Source of the DNA: F2B08 sp049582485
GTDB lineage: Bacteria; Actinomycetota; Actinomycetes; Actinomycetales; Dermatophilaceae
NCBI GenBank assembly: GCA_049582485.1
Contig: JBAUUB010000347.1
Location: forward strand, 1 to 64,000
Direction: 5' to 3'
Length of the DNA: 64,000 bases
Shown in pieces: positions 35,748 to 44,932 of the stretch. Numbering within the stretch: position 1 is the stretch's first letter; each line of letters starts with the position of its first letter. The position numbers were made by a program, and so were the translations under genes. Below the pieces are notes generated by a model. It saw only the letters and a program-made list of their open reading frames with translations. It did not search any database and had not been told where the DNA came from.

Positions 35748-36734
35748 ATGCCGAACGTGAGCAGCCTCGCACCCCCCGACGCGCGCCTCGCGCACTTCCC
35801 GGTGACGCTGTTCTCGTCGGTCATGGGCCTGGGCGGCGTGGCGCTCGCCTGGCGCCGCGCGGCCATGGTGTGGGACCTTCCCGACTGGCCGTACCTGCTG
35901 TTCCTCGCCGTCGCCGTCGGCGCTGCACTCGTCATCGGGACGCTGTACACGCTGAAGTGGGTCCGTCACCCGGAGGCCGCGCGCGCCGAGCTCGCCCACC
36001 CGATCCGGATGGTGTTCGCCCCGACCGTGACCATCGCGATCCTCGTCCTGGCCACCGGCCTGTCCGAGATCGCTCCCGGCGTGGCGTCGGCACTGTGGTG
36101 GATCGGCGCCGTGGGGCACCTCGCGGCGACGGTCGCCGTCCTGACCGCGTGGTTCGGTCGCGCCGACATCCTCGCCGGGCACGTCACTCCTGCCTGGTTC
36201 ATCCCGGTGGTCGGCAACGTCGTCACCCCGCTCGCCGCACCGGCCATCGGCTCGGTGGAGGTCGCGTGGATCTCGTTCGGAGTCGGCGTCGTGTTCTGGC
36301 TGGCGCTCCTCCCGCTGCTCCTCCAGCGACTGTTGACCCACGACCAGCCGCTGCCCGCGAAGCTGCTGCCGACCCTGGCGATCTTCATCGCCCCGCCGGC
36401 GGTGACGTTGCTCGCATGGCAGAGCCTGACCGGGGCGGAGGCCGACCCGGTCAGCCTCGTGCTGCACGGGGCGACCGTCATGTTCGTCGTGCTGCTCCTC
36501 GCCCAGGTCGGCCGGCTGCGGAGCCTGCCGTTCGCGCTGCCGTTCTGGGCCTACACCTTCCCCCTGGCCGCCGCAGCGGTCGCCACCACGACGATCGCCG
36601 GACAGGCGGACTGGGTCGGCTACGACCTCATCGCCGTATCGTTGGTCGTCACCTCCACCGTCCTCGCCGTCGCCGTCTCCGTCCTGACCCTGCGCGCAGT
36701 CCGGCAGGGACGGATCTGCGTCCCGGAAGGATGA
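35748..36734 (+). CDS. SLAC1/TDT-family anion transporter
   Basis: 328 residues, about ten membrane segments. The start LAHFPVTLFSSVMGLGGVALAW is typical for the tellurite-resistance/dicarboxylate (TehA/SLAC1) family: paired-helix channels and exporters of anions, including sulfite in some members. The -10 element TACACT lies six bases before ATG, so a leaderless message is likely. It is divergent from the sulfide:quinone reductase-like gene across a CsoR/CstR-type operator and is followed by PIG-L and rhodanese genes. Sulfite or thiosulfate export would fit the context but is inferred. Confidence 0.82.
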   Translation: MPNVSSLAPPDARLAHFPVTLFSSVMGLGGVALAWRRAAMVWDLPDWPYLLFLAVAVGAALVIGTLYTLKWVRHPEAARAELAHPIRMVFAPTVTIAILVLATGLSEIAPGVASALWWIGAVGHLAATVAVLTAWFGRADILAGHVTPAWFIPVVGNVVTPLAAPAIGSVEVAWISFGVGVVFWLALLPLLLQRLLTHDQPLPAKLLPTLAIFIAPPAVTLLAWQSLTGAEADPVSLVLHGATVMFVVLLLAQVGRLRSLPFALPFWAYTFPLAAAAVATTTIAGQADWVGYDLIAVSLVVTSTVLAVAVSVLTLRAVRQGRICVPEG

Positions 36735-36738
36735 GCCG

Positions 36739-37482
36739 ATGACGACGCCCGAGCCCGGCGCCGAGCCGACCGGCGCCACGTCCGGACTCCCCGGCTGGGA
36801 GCGGACCCTCGTCGTCGTGGCACACCCCGACGACGAGTCGTTCGGCCTCGGTGGGGTGATCGACGCACTCGTGACCGCAGGCTCGTCCGTGACCGTGCTC
36901 TGCCTCACCGCGGGCGAGGCCTCGACCCTCCACACGGACGACGAGATCGAGCTGACCCTCGTGCGCGCCGCCGAGCTGGAGCTGGCGGCCGAGCGGCTCG
37001 GGGTTGCCTCGACCACGCTCCTGCGGCTCCCGGACGGCGAACTGGACCACCGCATACCGGATCTGCTGCGCGCGGTCCGAGAGGCGGTGGACGTGGAGCA
37101 CCCGGACGGACTCCTCGTCTTCGGCGCCGGCAACGGCGTCACCGGGCACCCGGACCACGAGGCAGCCACGTCGGCCGCACTCGCCGTCGCCGCCGAGCGA
37201 GGGTTGCCGGTCCTCGAGTGGTGCCTGCCGGCCGCCGTGGCCGATGTGCTCAATGCCGAGCTGGGTGCAGCGTTCGCCGGCCACGACCCCGAAACCCTGC
37301 CGATCATGATCCGCGTCGACCGCGGCCGGCAGCGCCGGGCGATCGAGGCGCACGCCAGCCAGGCGGTCCCCGGATCGGTCCTCTGGCGCCGCCTCGACCT
37401 GCTGGGCGACCTCGAGCATCTCCGCATCACCCACCCTGCCCGACCCCTGCCATCCCACGACCCAGGAGCCACCACCCCATGA
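36739..37482 (+). CDS. PIG-L family deacetylase
   Basis: 247 residues. AHPDDE zinc motif at residues 28-33 and a later HPDH zinc motif near residue 135 are intact. PIG-L/LmbE enzymes deacetylate N-acetylglucosamine conjugates, such as MshB and Mca in mycothiol metabolism; Mca-like detoxification would fit a sulfur-stress neighbourhood (inference), but the substrate is not visible. It starts 4 bases after the SLAC1 stop, and its own stop overlaps the next ATG (ATGA). Confidence 0.85.
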   Translation: MTTPEPGAEPTGATSGLPGWERTLVVVAHPDDESFGLGGVIDALVTAGSSVTVLCLTAGEASTLHTDDEIELTLVRAAELELAAERLGVASTTLLRLPDGELDHRIPDLLRAVREAVDVEHPDGLLVFGAGNGVTGHPDHEAATSAALAVAAERGLPVLEWCLPAAVADVLNAELGAAFAGHDPETLPIMIRVDRGRQRRAIEAHASQAVPGSVLWRRLDLLGDLEHLRITHPARPLPSHDPGATTP

Positions 37483-37934
37483 GTCCTCGCCGCGCCGTCG
37501 CAGTCGCCCTCTCCACCGTCCTCGCCGTCATCGGCTTGTCCGCATGTTCGTCCTCGGACGCGGGGGTGAGCGCCACCGAGGGGCCGGTGGCCACTGCGCC
37601 GCCGGCCGCCGGGACCGAGCTCGACGCCGCCGGCTTCGCCGCGGCGCTCAAGGCCCCGGAGACCGTCATCCTCGATGTGCGCACGCCGGAGGAGTTCGCC
37701 GGGGGGCACATCCCCGGTGCGGTCAACATCGACGTCCAGTCACCCGCGTTCGCGAGCCAGGTGGCCGCGCTCGACCCGCACGTCCCCTACGCGGTGTACT
37801 GCCGCTCCGGCAACCGGTCGCAGGTCGCGCTCGACCTCATGGCCCAGGTGGGGATCACGGACGCCTACCACCTGGGCGGCGGGGTCGGAGCCTGGCAGCA
37901 GGCCGAGGGCGAGCTGGTTTCGGGCGCCGAGTGA
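37479..37934 (+). CDS. Rhodanese-domain lipoprotein
   Basis: 151 residues. Signal peptide with lipobox GLSAC (Cys23), a short linker, and a rhodanese domain with active-site loop YCRSGNRS (Cys108). It would act on persulfide or thiosulfate sulfur at the outer membrane face. Coupled to the PIG-L gene (ATGA overlap), third gene of a SLAC1-PIG-L-rhodanese run. Confidence 0.87.
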   Translation: MSPRRAVAVALSTVLAVIGLSACSSSDAGVSATEGPVATAPPAAGTELDAAGFAAALKAPETVILDVRTPEEFAGGHIPGAVNIDVQSPAFASQVAALDPHVPYAVYCRSGNRSQVALDLMAQVGITDAYHLGGGVGAWQQAEGELVSGAE

Positions 37935-37959
37935 GGCCGGCGGCACCCGTCGTAGCGGC

Positions 37960-37977
37960 CCTAAGCAGGTGCTTAGG
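37960..37977. promoter_or_regulatory. Perfect 8-2-8 inverted repeat before xth
   Basis: CCTAAGCA-GG-TGCTTAGG lies 9 bases before the xth GTG and overlaps the -10 candidate TAGGCT (37974-37979). The symmetry and length resemble TetR-family operators; no such regulator is in the window. Confidence 0.45.
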
Positions 37978-37985
37978 CTAGGAGC

Positions 37986-38789
37986 GTGCGCATCGCCACC
38001 TGGAACGTCAACTCGATCCGCTCCCGCATTGACCGCGTGGAGGACTGGATCCGGCGCACCGACGTCGACGTCCTCGCGATCCAGGAGACCAAGTGCCGTG
38101 AGGACCAGCTCCCCCGCGACCGCCTCGAGGCCCTGGGCTACGAGGTGGCCCACCACGGGTTCAACCAGTGGAACGGCGTCGCGATCGTCTCCCGGGTGGG
38201 TCTGAGCGATGTCCAGGTGGGCCTTCCCGGAGTGCCGACCTGGGGCGACCCGGCGGTCGCGGAGGCGCGCGCCATCGGCGCGACCTGCGGTCCGGTCCGC
38301 GTCTGGTCCGTCTACGTGCCCAACGGGCGACACATCGACGACCCCCACATGGCCTACAAGCTCGCCTGGATGACGCACCTGCGCGGTGAGGTGGTCCGGT
38401 GGCTGGCAGCCGAGCGGGACGGCGGGCCGCCCTTCGCCGTGCTGGGCGACTGGAACATCGCGCCCCGGGACGAGGACGTCTGGTCGATGGAGTTCTACCT
38501 CGACAAGAGCCACGTCTCCCCTCCGGAGCGCGCCGCGTTCGACGCGCTCCTGGACGCCGGGCTCACCGACGTCGTGCGGCCGCATGCTCCCGGCCCCGGG
38601 GTGTACACCTACTGGGACTACCAGCGGCTCCGGTTCGCCAAGCGGCAGGGCATGCGAATCGACTTCGTGCTCGGCTCACCCGGATTCGCCGAGCGCGTCG
38701 TCGGCGCGGCGATCGACCGCGAGGAGCGCAAGGGCGCCGGCGCGAGCGACCACGCGCCGGTCGTCGTCCAGCTCAGGGAGCCCGCATGA
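37986..38789 (+). CDS. xth: Exodeoxyribonuclease III (AP endonuclease)
   Basis: 267 residues, EEP fold. Metal and active-site residues: ATWNVNSIRSR (Asn7), IQETKC (Glu), YVPNGR, GDWNIAP (Asp/Asn) and SDHAPVVV (catalytic His near the C-terminus). Removes abasic sites and 3' blocks in base-excision repair. GTG at 37986 has TAGGCT six bases upstream, overlapped by an inverted repeat. The stop overlaps the next start (ATGA). Confidence 0.93.
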   Translation: MRIATWNVNSIRSRIDRVEDWIRRTDVDVLAIQETKCREDQLPRDRLEALGYEVAHHGFNQWNGVAIVSRVGLSDVQVGLPGVPTWGDPAVAEARAIGATCGPVRVWSVYVPNGRHIDDPHMAYKLAWMTHLRGEVVRWLAAERDGGPPFAVLGDWNIAPRDEDVWSMEFYLDKSHVSPPERAAFDALLDAGLTDVVRPHAPGPGVYTYWDYQRLRFAKRQGMRIDFVLGSPGFAERVVGAAIDREERKGAGASDHAPVVVQLREPA

Positions 38790-39724
38790 GGGCGCGGCAG
38801 GTCATCGACGGAGGCTCGCACCAGGTCGTCGAGGGACGCGGCGGCGAGCGGATCGCCGTGTGGGAGTACGCGCCGGACCACTCGGGTCCGCCCGTCAGCC
38901 CCGTGACGGTCGTCTTCGCCCACGGCTGGACGCTGGCGCACACCGTCTGGGTCCCGTTCATCGAGAGGGTCCAGACCGAGCACAACGTGCGCGTCATCGC
39001 CTATGACCAGCCGGGACACGGCGACACCACGCTCGGCAGCGAGTACCGGCCCACGATCCGGGCCCTCGGCGAGACCCTCGTCGACGTCCTCGACGCGACG
39101 GTGCCGGAGGGGCCGGTCGTGCTGGTTGGGCACTCGATGGGCGGCATGACGATCATGGCGTATGCGGGGGCCCACCAGGAGGAGATCGGCACCCGGGTGC
39201 AGGGTGCCCTGCTCGTCGGAACCGCCGCGGGGGACATCACGCGCCGGTTCCAGGGCGTCGAGACGGCCGTGATGCGGGTGATCCACCGCGCACCGATGAT
39301 CCCCACGGGCAACCTCATCACCCAGCGCAGCCAGCGACACAGCCTGTTCGGCGACCGGTGCGACCCCGCCGACCTGGCGTTCACGGTCAAGGTGATGTCC
39401 TCGACACCGCTGCCGACCCTCAGCCGGTACTACCTGGCGCTGATGGACCACGACGAGACCGAGCACCTCGGCGTGCTGGCCGGCACGCGGACCGTCGTCA
39501 TGGTGGGCGAGAAGGACCGGCTGACCTCGGTGCGTCACGCTCGGCGACTCCATACCGCGATCGCGGGCTCGCGCCTCGTCGTCGTGCCCGGCGCCGGCCA
39601 CATGCTGATGTTCGAGGCCCCCCAGCTGCTCGGTCTCGAGCTCAGTCACCTCATCGAGGCGGCCGAGTCCGCCGGTGGCTCGGTCGGGGACGGCGCGGGC
39701 GCCGCTGACGCCGACAGCGCCTGA
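38786..39724 (+). CDS. Alpha/beta hydrolase
   Basis: 312 residues. Oxyanion-loop HGW near residue 54, nucleophile GHSMGG with Ser near residue 115, acid Asp in GEKDRLTS near residue 236 and catalytic His in GAGHMLMFEAP near residue 271 make a complete triad. Substrate unknown; the family includes esterases, peroxidases and lactonases. Coupled to xth by ATGA, so shares that transcript. The last 30 residues are Ala/Asp/Gly-rich. Confidence 0.87.
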   Translation: MRARQVIDGGSHQVVEGRGGERIAVWEYAPDHSGPPVSPVTVVFAHGWTLAHTVWVPFIERVQTEHNVRVIAYDQPGHGDTTLGSEYRPTIRALGETLVDVLDATVPEGPVVLVGHSMGGMTIMAYAGAHQEEIGTRVQGALLVGTAAGDITRRFQGVETAVMRVIHRAPMIPTGNLITQRSQRHSLFGDRCDPADLAFTVKVMSSTPLPTLSRYYLALMDHDETEHLGVLAGTRTVVMVGEKDRLTSVRHARRLHTAIAGSRLVVVPGAGHMLMFEAPQLLGLELSHLIEAAESAGGSVGDGAGAADADSA

Positions 39725-39726
39725 GC

Positions 39727-41427
39727 TCAGATCAGCTCGCTCGTCCGGCTGACGGCGTGGCCGCGCCTGCGCAGGTCGAGTGCGACGCAGGCGAGGGCGG
39801 CGAGCAGCGCGCCGAGGGAGGCGCCGAGCAGCATGGTCTGCACCTGGCCGATCGCTGCGTCGATGAGGGCGTCGACGTCGGTGGGGTCCGGCAGCGCCGC
39901 CACCTGGCGGTAGTACCGGTTGAGCCCGATGGCCGTCAGCACCGCGATGCCGACGACCATCCCGATCATCCGTGCGACCACGACGAGTGCGCTGGCGGTG
40001 CCGTGCGCGTCCTCGGGCGCGTCGGCGAGCGCGGCGTTGTTCACGGGGGCGAGCGCCAGGCCGACGCCGAAGCCGATGACCACCAGCCCGAGCGTCCCCG
40101 CGACGCTGTCGAGCGATCCCCGCTCCCACGAGCTCGCGACGAACAGCGCACCCGAGGCGAGGAGCATGCCGACGCCGGCGACGGCGCCGTCGCCGAGCCA
40201 TCGCAGGGCCCACCCGCCGAGGACCGCGCCGACCGGGACGGCCACGAGGAACTTCAGCAGCTCGAGAGCCGCGACCGTCTGGTCGGGTGAGACCGTGAGC
40301 CGGCTGAGCAGCGGGATGCCGACGATCACGGCGACCAGCGCCGTGCCGACGAGGAACGACACGAGCAGCGCCCACGGCACCCTGGCCCGCACGACTCCGC
40401 GCGGCACGAGCGGCTCGGCCGTGCGCGCGTGCCGCCAGACGTACAGCAGCGCGAGCAGGGCACCCAGTGGCAGCAGCGAGTACCCCAGCGGGCCGATGAC
40501 CTCGGTCTCCGGGTCGGCCGAGGCGAAGGTGAGGATGACGCAGCCGAGCGCCCCGCCGAGGAGCAGAGCGCCGGGCAGGTCCGCGTGCCGAAGGACCGGC
40601 CAGGCCGCTCGAGTCGCCAGGACGAGGCCGGCGGTGGTGATGGCGAGCGCCAGCAGCCCGATCGGGGTCAGCAGCACGGCGGAGGAGTCGCCGAACGGCA
40701 CGAAGGGCCCACCGAGCGCCACGCTCGTCACCAGGGAGTCCGGTGCCCAGAGGGCGAGCACGAGGACGGCGAGCCCGGCGCCCAGGACGCCCGTGGGTGC
40801 CCAGGCCCGCATCGAGGTATGCGCGGGCCGGCTGTCCCGAGCGGGTCGCCCGACGACGAGCAGGGCGATCGAGAGCAGGACTCCGGCGGCGGCGTTCAGC
40901 CAGAAGATGGCACGCCACTCGGCGACGACGAGGATGGCGGCCCCGAGCACCGGCCCGAGGACGGAGCCGAGCTCCTGCACCGCACCCACGACGCCGAGGG
41001 GCGTGCCGCGGCGGTCGGCCGGCCACAGGTCGGCCACGAGGGCGAGGGTCGCGGGGACCAGTCCGCCGCCGCCGACGCCCTGGACGACACGCCCGCCGAC
41101 GAGGACGGGCAGGTCGGTGGCGAGCGCGGTGACGACCGACCCGAGCACGAACACCGCGAGGCAGAGCTGGAGCACACGCTGGCGGGAGACGAGGTCGGCG
41201 ACCCGGCCGATGAGCGGGAGGATCGCGATGTAGCCGAGCAGGAAGCCGGACACGATGGGAGTCGCCCGTTGCAGTGCGTCGATGGTCACCCCGACGCCGG
41301 CCATCATGTCGGTCAGGGCCAGGACGACCACGTAGGTGTCGGCGGCGGCGAGCGCGACCCCGATCGCGGCGATGCTCAGGATCGACCGGGCCCGGGGTCC
41401 GACACCCGTGCCGCCGGGCTGGGTCAT
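39727..41427 (-). CDS. MFS exporter, DHA2 (14 TM), P55-like
   Basis: 566 residues with 14 membrane segments, drug:H+ antiporter-2 type (motif C-like VGPVLGAAI; GVGGGGLVPATLALVADLWP near residue 110). It lies 11 bases downstream of an LppX/LprAFG-type lipoprotein gene on the same strand; in mycobacteria the LprG lipoprotein and the P55 exporter form such a pair that moves triacylated glycolipids to the cell surface. The same pairing suggests lipid export here. Simple drug efflux is the alternative. Confidence 0.85.
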   Translation of the reverse strand: MTQPGGTGVGPRARSILSIAAIGVALAAADTYVVVLALTDMMAGVGVTIDALQRATPIVSGFLLGYIAILPLIGRVADLVSRQRVLQLCLAVFVLGSVVTALATDLPVLVGGRVVQGVGGGGLVPATLALVADLWPADRRGTPLGVVGAVQELGSVLGPVLGAAILVVAEWRAIFWLNAAAGVLLSIALLVVGRPARDSRPAHTSMRAWAPTGVLGAGLAVLVLALWAPDSLVTSVALGGPFVPFGDSSAVLLTPIGLLALAITTAGLVLATRAAWPVLRHADLPGALLLGGALGCVILTFASADPETEVIGPLGYSLLPLGALLALLYVWRHARTAEPLVPRGVVRARVPWALLVSFLVGTALVAVIVGIPLLSRLTVSPDQTVAALELLKFLVAVPVGAVLGGWALRWLGDGAVAGVGMLLASGALFVASSWERGSLDSVAGTLGLVVIGFGVGLALAPVNNAALADAPEDAHGTASALVVVARMIGMVVGIAVLTAIGLNRYYRQVAALPDPTDVDALIDAAIGQVQTMLLGASLGALLAALACVALDLRRRGHAVSRTSELI

Positions 41428-41438
41428 CGTGGTGGTGC

Positions 41439-42191
41439 TCAGGTCGTCGGACTTGCGCTGGGAGTGCTGGGCGCGTCGGTCGCCGCGCCCGTCGGCCGCT
41501 CGATCGGGACGGCCTGACCGTAGTCGGTGAGGAGCAGGGTGTAGGTCGACTCGGTGCCGTCGTAGAACTCGCCCTCGAGCACAGCGGTGCGCAGCTCGTT
41601 CTCGTCGGTCAGGCCGTAGGTGACGTCGAAGGTGCGGTCGGGTGCGCCGAGCCGGAGCAGCGCCTCGACGCGGTCGCCGGGCAGGGTCCCGGTGACCTGC
41701 CGGAGGATCTCGCGGCCCTCCCGGGTCCGCTCACCTTCGGCGAGGTCGGTCGTGGCGCCGATCAGGCTCGAGAGCCCCGCCTCCGGGTCGAGGAAGGTCG
41801 TGGGGTTGGGGGCGCCGAGCTCGTCGAGGTCGACCGGCGCGTAGTCGGGGGTGAACAGCTTCATGTATGCGTCGGGCCCGATGCAGATCAGGGCCACCGT
41901 CGCGGTCACGCCGTTGATCCGCCCCTCGATGTCTCCGGCGAACTTGATGGTGTCGCCGTCGACGACACCGACACCGGTCGCCGAGCGCACCCCGTTGACA
42001 TCGGTCGGCACGTCGGTGCCGGTCAGCTCGATGGTCATCGCGTCGGTTGACTCGAGGACCTCGCGCGCGGCGGCGAGCTGCTCCTGCGGTCCGGCAGGTG
42101 CCTCGGCCTCGGCGCTGCCCTCATCGCCGGAGCACCCGGCAAGCGCGAACGCCAGGACGACGGCACCGGCGGCGAGCGAGAGACGAGGCAT
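41439..42191 (-). CDS. LppX/LprAFG-family lipoprotein
   Basis: 250 residues. Lipobox ALAGC (Cys20) and an Ala/Glu linker, then a single LprG-type beta-sheet domain with a possible lipid cavity (residues about 45-220), and a Pro/Thr/Ser tail. In mycobacteria LprG carries triacylated lipids for the P55 transporter, the next gene here. TAGCAT is seven bases before the ATG, suggesting a leaderless operon start. No mycolate genes are visible, so the lipid cargo is unknown. Confidence 0.8.
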   Translation of the reverse strand: MPRLSLAAGAVVLAFALAGCSGDEGSAEAEAPAGPQEQLAAAREVLESTDAMTIELTGTDVPTDVNGVRSATGVGVVDGDTIKFAGDIEGRINGVTATVALICIGPDAYMKLFTPDYAPVDLDELGAPNPTTFLDPEAGLSSLIGATTDLAEGERTREGREILRQVTGTLPGDRVEALLRLGAPDRTFDVTYGLTDENELRTAVLEGEFYDGTESTYTLLLTDYGQAVPIERPTGAATDAPSTPSASPTT

Positions 42192-42239
42192 GGCGGTAAT
42201 GCTACGGCTCGTCCACCCGGACCCTCCGGCGCAGGCCGG

Positions 42240-44810
42240 TCAGGCCGTCACGAGGGTGAGGCCGTCGGCCTGTGCCGCTCGGTCGATGGTCACGATGTCG
42301 CCGTCTCGCACCTCCCCGGAGAGGACGGCCTTGGCCAGCCGGTCGCCGATCTCCTTCTGGATGAGGCGGCGCAGCGGTCGGGCCCCGTAGGCGGGGTCGT
42401 AGCCGGTGAGGGCCAGCCACTCGCGCGCCGCGTCGGTGACCTCGAGCATGATCCGCCGGTCGTGCAGGCGGGTCGTCAGCTCACGCACCTGGAGGTCGAC
42501 GATGTGCTGGAGCTCCTGGGCACCGAGCGGGTCGAAGATGACGACCTCGTCGAGCCGGTTGAGGAACTCGGGCTTGAAGGCCGCCCGCACCGCGCCCAGG
42601 ACGGACTCCTTCTTGGCCTCGTCGCTCAGCGTCGGGTCGATGAGGACGTGGCTGCCGAGGTTGGAGGTCATGACGAGGATGACGTTGCGGAAGTCGACCG
42701 TGCGCCCCTGCCCGTCGGTGAGCCGTCCGTCGTCGAGCACCTGGAGCAGGATGTCGAAGGTCTCCGGGTGGGCCTTCTCGACCTCGTCGAGAAGGACGAC
42801 GGAGTAGGGCCGCCGTCGGACCGCCTCGGTGAGCTGGCCGCCCTCCTCATAGCCGACATAGCCGGGCGGCGCGCCGATGAGTCGGGCCACAGCGTGCCGC
42901 TCGGAGTACTCCGACATGTCGATGCGGACCATCGCGCGCTCGTCGTCGAAGAGGAAGTCGGCGAGCGACTTCGCGAGCTCGGTCTTGCCGACACCGGTCG
43001 GGCCGAGGAAGAGGAACGAACCCGTCGGACGGTCCGGGTCGGCCAGCCCGGCCCGGCTGCGACGGACCGCGTCGGAGACGGCCTGGACGGCCGCCGTCTG
43101 GCCGATCAGCCGGGCCCCGATGATCGACTCCATCGCGAGCAGCTTCTCGGTCTCGCCCTGGAGCAGCCGGCCGGCCGGGATGCCGGTCCACGCCGAGATG
43201 ACCTCGGCGATGTCGTCGGCACCGACACGCTCCTTGACCATGAGGTCCTCGTCGGAACGGGCCCGCTCGGCCTCGTCGGCCTGCGCGAGCTCGGCCTCGA
43301 GCGCGGGGATCTCGCCGTAGAGGACCCGGGAGGCACCCTCGTAGTCACCGTCGCGCTGCATCCGGTCGGCCTTCGTGCGCAGGTCGTCGAGGCGTGCGCG
43401 CAGGTCGCCGATCTTGTTCAGGCCGGACTTCTCGGCCTCCCATCGGGCGGTCAGCTCGGCGAGCTGCTCGCGCCGCTCGGCGAGGTCGGCACGAAGCCTC
43501 TCCAGACGCTCCCGGGACGCCTCGTCGGTCTCCTGCGCGAGGTGCATCTCCTCCATGCTCAGCCGGTCGACGGCCCGCTGCAGCTCGTCGATCTCGACGG
43601 GGCTGGAGTCGATCTCCATCCGCAGCCGCGAGGCGGCCTCGTCGACGAGGTCGATGGCCTTGTCGGGGAGCTGACGACCGGTGATGTAGCGGTCGGACAG
43701 TGCCGCTGCCGCGACGAGCGCCGTGTCCTCGATCTCCACCTTGTGGTGCGCCTCGTAGCGCTCCTTGAGGCCGCGCAGGATCGCGATGGTGTCCTCGACG
43801 CTCGGCTCACCGACGAAGACCTGCTGGAACCGGCGCTCCAGAGCGGGGTCCTTCTCGATCCGCTGGCGGTACTCGTCCAGGGTGGTCGCCCCGACGAGCC
43901 GCAGCTCACCACGGGCGAGCATCGGCTTGAGCATGTTGCCGGCGTCCATCGCCCCCTCGGAGGCGCCCGCGCCGACCATGGTGTGCAGCTCGTCGATGAA
44001 GGTGATGATCTGCCCCTCGGCATCCCTGATCTCCTCGAGGACGGCCTTGAGGCGCTCCTCGAACTCGCCGCGGTACTTGGCGCCGGCCACCATCGCGCTG
44101 AGGTCGAGGCCGACCAGCCTCTTGTCGCGCAGGCTCTCGGGGACGTCGCCGTCGACGATGCGCTGGGCCAGGCCCTCCACGACCGCGGTCTTGCCGACAC
44201 CGGGCTCACCGATGAGGACTGGGTTGTTCTTGGTGCGTCGGGACAGCACCTGCACGACCCGGCGGATCTCGCTGTCGCGGCCGATGACCGGGTCGAGCTT
44301 GCCGTCCCGGGCGGCCTGGGTCAGGTCGGTGCCGAACTTCTCGAGGGCCTCGCCGGTCTCGACCGGAGTCTCCGAGGTCACCTTGCGACCGCCGCGCTGG
44401 GTGTCGATCGCCTTCTCCATGTCGGCCGCGCCGCGCTTCTCGACGGCGGCGAGGTGCCCGGTCTCGGCGAGCGCGAGCCAGAGCAGGTCGACGGCCAGGT
44501 AGGAGTCGCCCTTGGCGCGCATGAGGGTGTCGGCTCGCTGGAGGACCCCCATGGCCTCCCGCCCGAAGGACGGGGCCTGCGCGCTGCCGGAGGTGGTCGG
44601 CAGGGATCGGAGCCGGGCGTCGGCCTGACCGAGGACATGTCCGACGCCGGTGCCGGCCGCAGCGAGGAGCGCGTCGGCCTGGGTCGTGTCGAGCTGGGCC
44701 AGCGCGCTCGTGATGTGGTCCGGGGTGATCTCCGGGTGTCCTGCGGTCTGCGCCGCCCGCTGGGCGAGCGCGAGGGCCTCGGCCACCTTGTTCGTGGGCT
44801 TGAGCTCCAT
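42240..44810 (-). CDS. clpB: ATP-dependent disaggregase ClpB
   Basis: 856 residues, full length. N-terminal Clp-N repeats (about 1-145), AAA1 with Walker A GEPGVGKT near residue 203, middle coiled-coil domain (about 400-530), AAA2 with GPTGVGKT near residue 598, and C-terminal D2-small domain. Dissolves protein aggregates together with DnaK/DnaJ/GrpE, all encoded 9 kb away. A perfect HAIR operator at 44870-44890 lies 60 bases before the ATG, so it belongs to the HspR regulon. Confidence 0.97.
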   Translation of the reverse strand: MELKPTNKVAEALALAQRAAQTAGHPEITPDHITSALAQLDTTQADALLAAAGTGVGHVLGQADARLRSLPTTSGSAQAPSFGREAMGVLQRADTLMRAKGDSYLAVDLLWLALAETGHLAAVEKRGAADMEKAIDTQRGGRKVTSETPVETGEALEKFGTDLTQAARDGKLDPVIGRDSEIRRVVQVLSRRTKNNPVLIGEPGVGKTAVVEGLAQRIVDGDVPESLRDKRLVGLDLSAMVAGAKYRGEFEERLKAVLEEIRDAEGQIITFIDELHTMVGAGASEGAMDAGNMLKPMLARGELRLVGATTLDEYRQRIEKDPALERRFQQVFVGEPSVEDTIAILRGLKERYEAHHKVEIEDTALVAAAALSDRYITGRQLPDKAIDLVDEAASRLRMEIDSSPVEIDELQRAVDRLSMEEMHLAQETDEASRERLERLRADLAERREQLAELTARWEAEKSGLNKIGDLRARLDDLRTKADRMQRDGDYEGASRVLYGEIPALEAELAQADEAERARSDEDLMVKERVGADDIAEVISAWTGIPAGRLLQGETEKLLAMESIIGARLIGQTAAVQAVSDAVRRSRAGLADPDRPTGSFLFLGPTGVGKTELAKSLADFLFDDERAMVRIDMSEYSERHAVARLIGAPPGYVGYEEGGQLTEAVRRRPYSVVLLDEVEKAHPETFDILLQVLDDGRLTDGQGRTVDFRNVILVMTSNLGSHVLIDPTLSDEAKKESVLGAVRAAFKPEFLNRLDEVVIFDPLGAQELQHIVDLQVRELTTRLHDRRIMLEVTDAAREWLALTGYDPAYGARPLRRLIQKEIGDRLAKAVLSGEVRDGDIVTIDRAAQADGLTLVTA

Positions 44811-44869
44811 GCCGATGATGTCTCCTGGTCGGGTGCTGCGAACGGTCCGGTGAGGTCAACCTCCCCAAA

Positions 44870-44890
44870 GTTGAGTCTATTCCACTCAAC
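44870..44890. promoter_or_regulatory. HAIR operator (HspR site) of clpB
   Basis: GTTGAGT-N7-ACTCAAC, perfect 7-bp arms with spacer CTATTCC. It is the HspR-associated inverted repeat. The TAGACT beside it (minus strand) could be the -10 box, so bound HspR would block the promoter. Confidence 0.88.
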
Positions 44891-44932
44891 TCTTGCGTCG
44901 CCGCGGCCGGGGCGACGTCACCACTTCGCGGT

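Noticed and set aside
35675..37709. Very long minus-strand extension of the flavoprotein gene.
   Set aside because: Would run through the divergent promoter and SLAC1/PIG-L genes. The -10 box TATAGT lies inside the extension.
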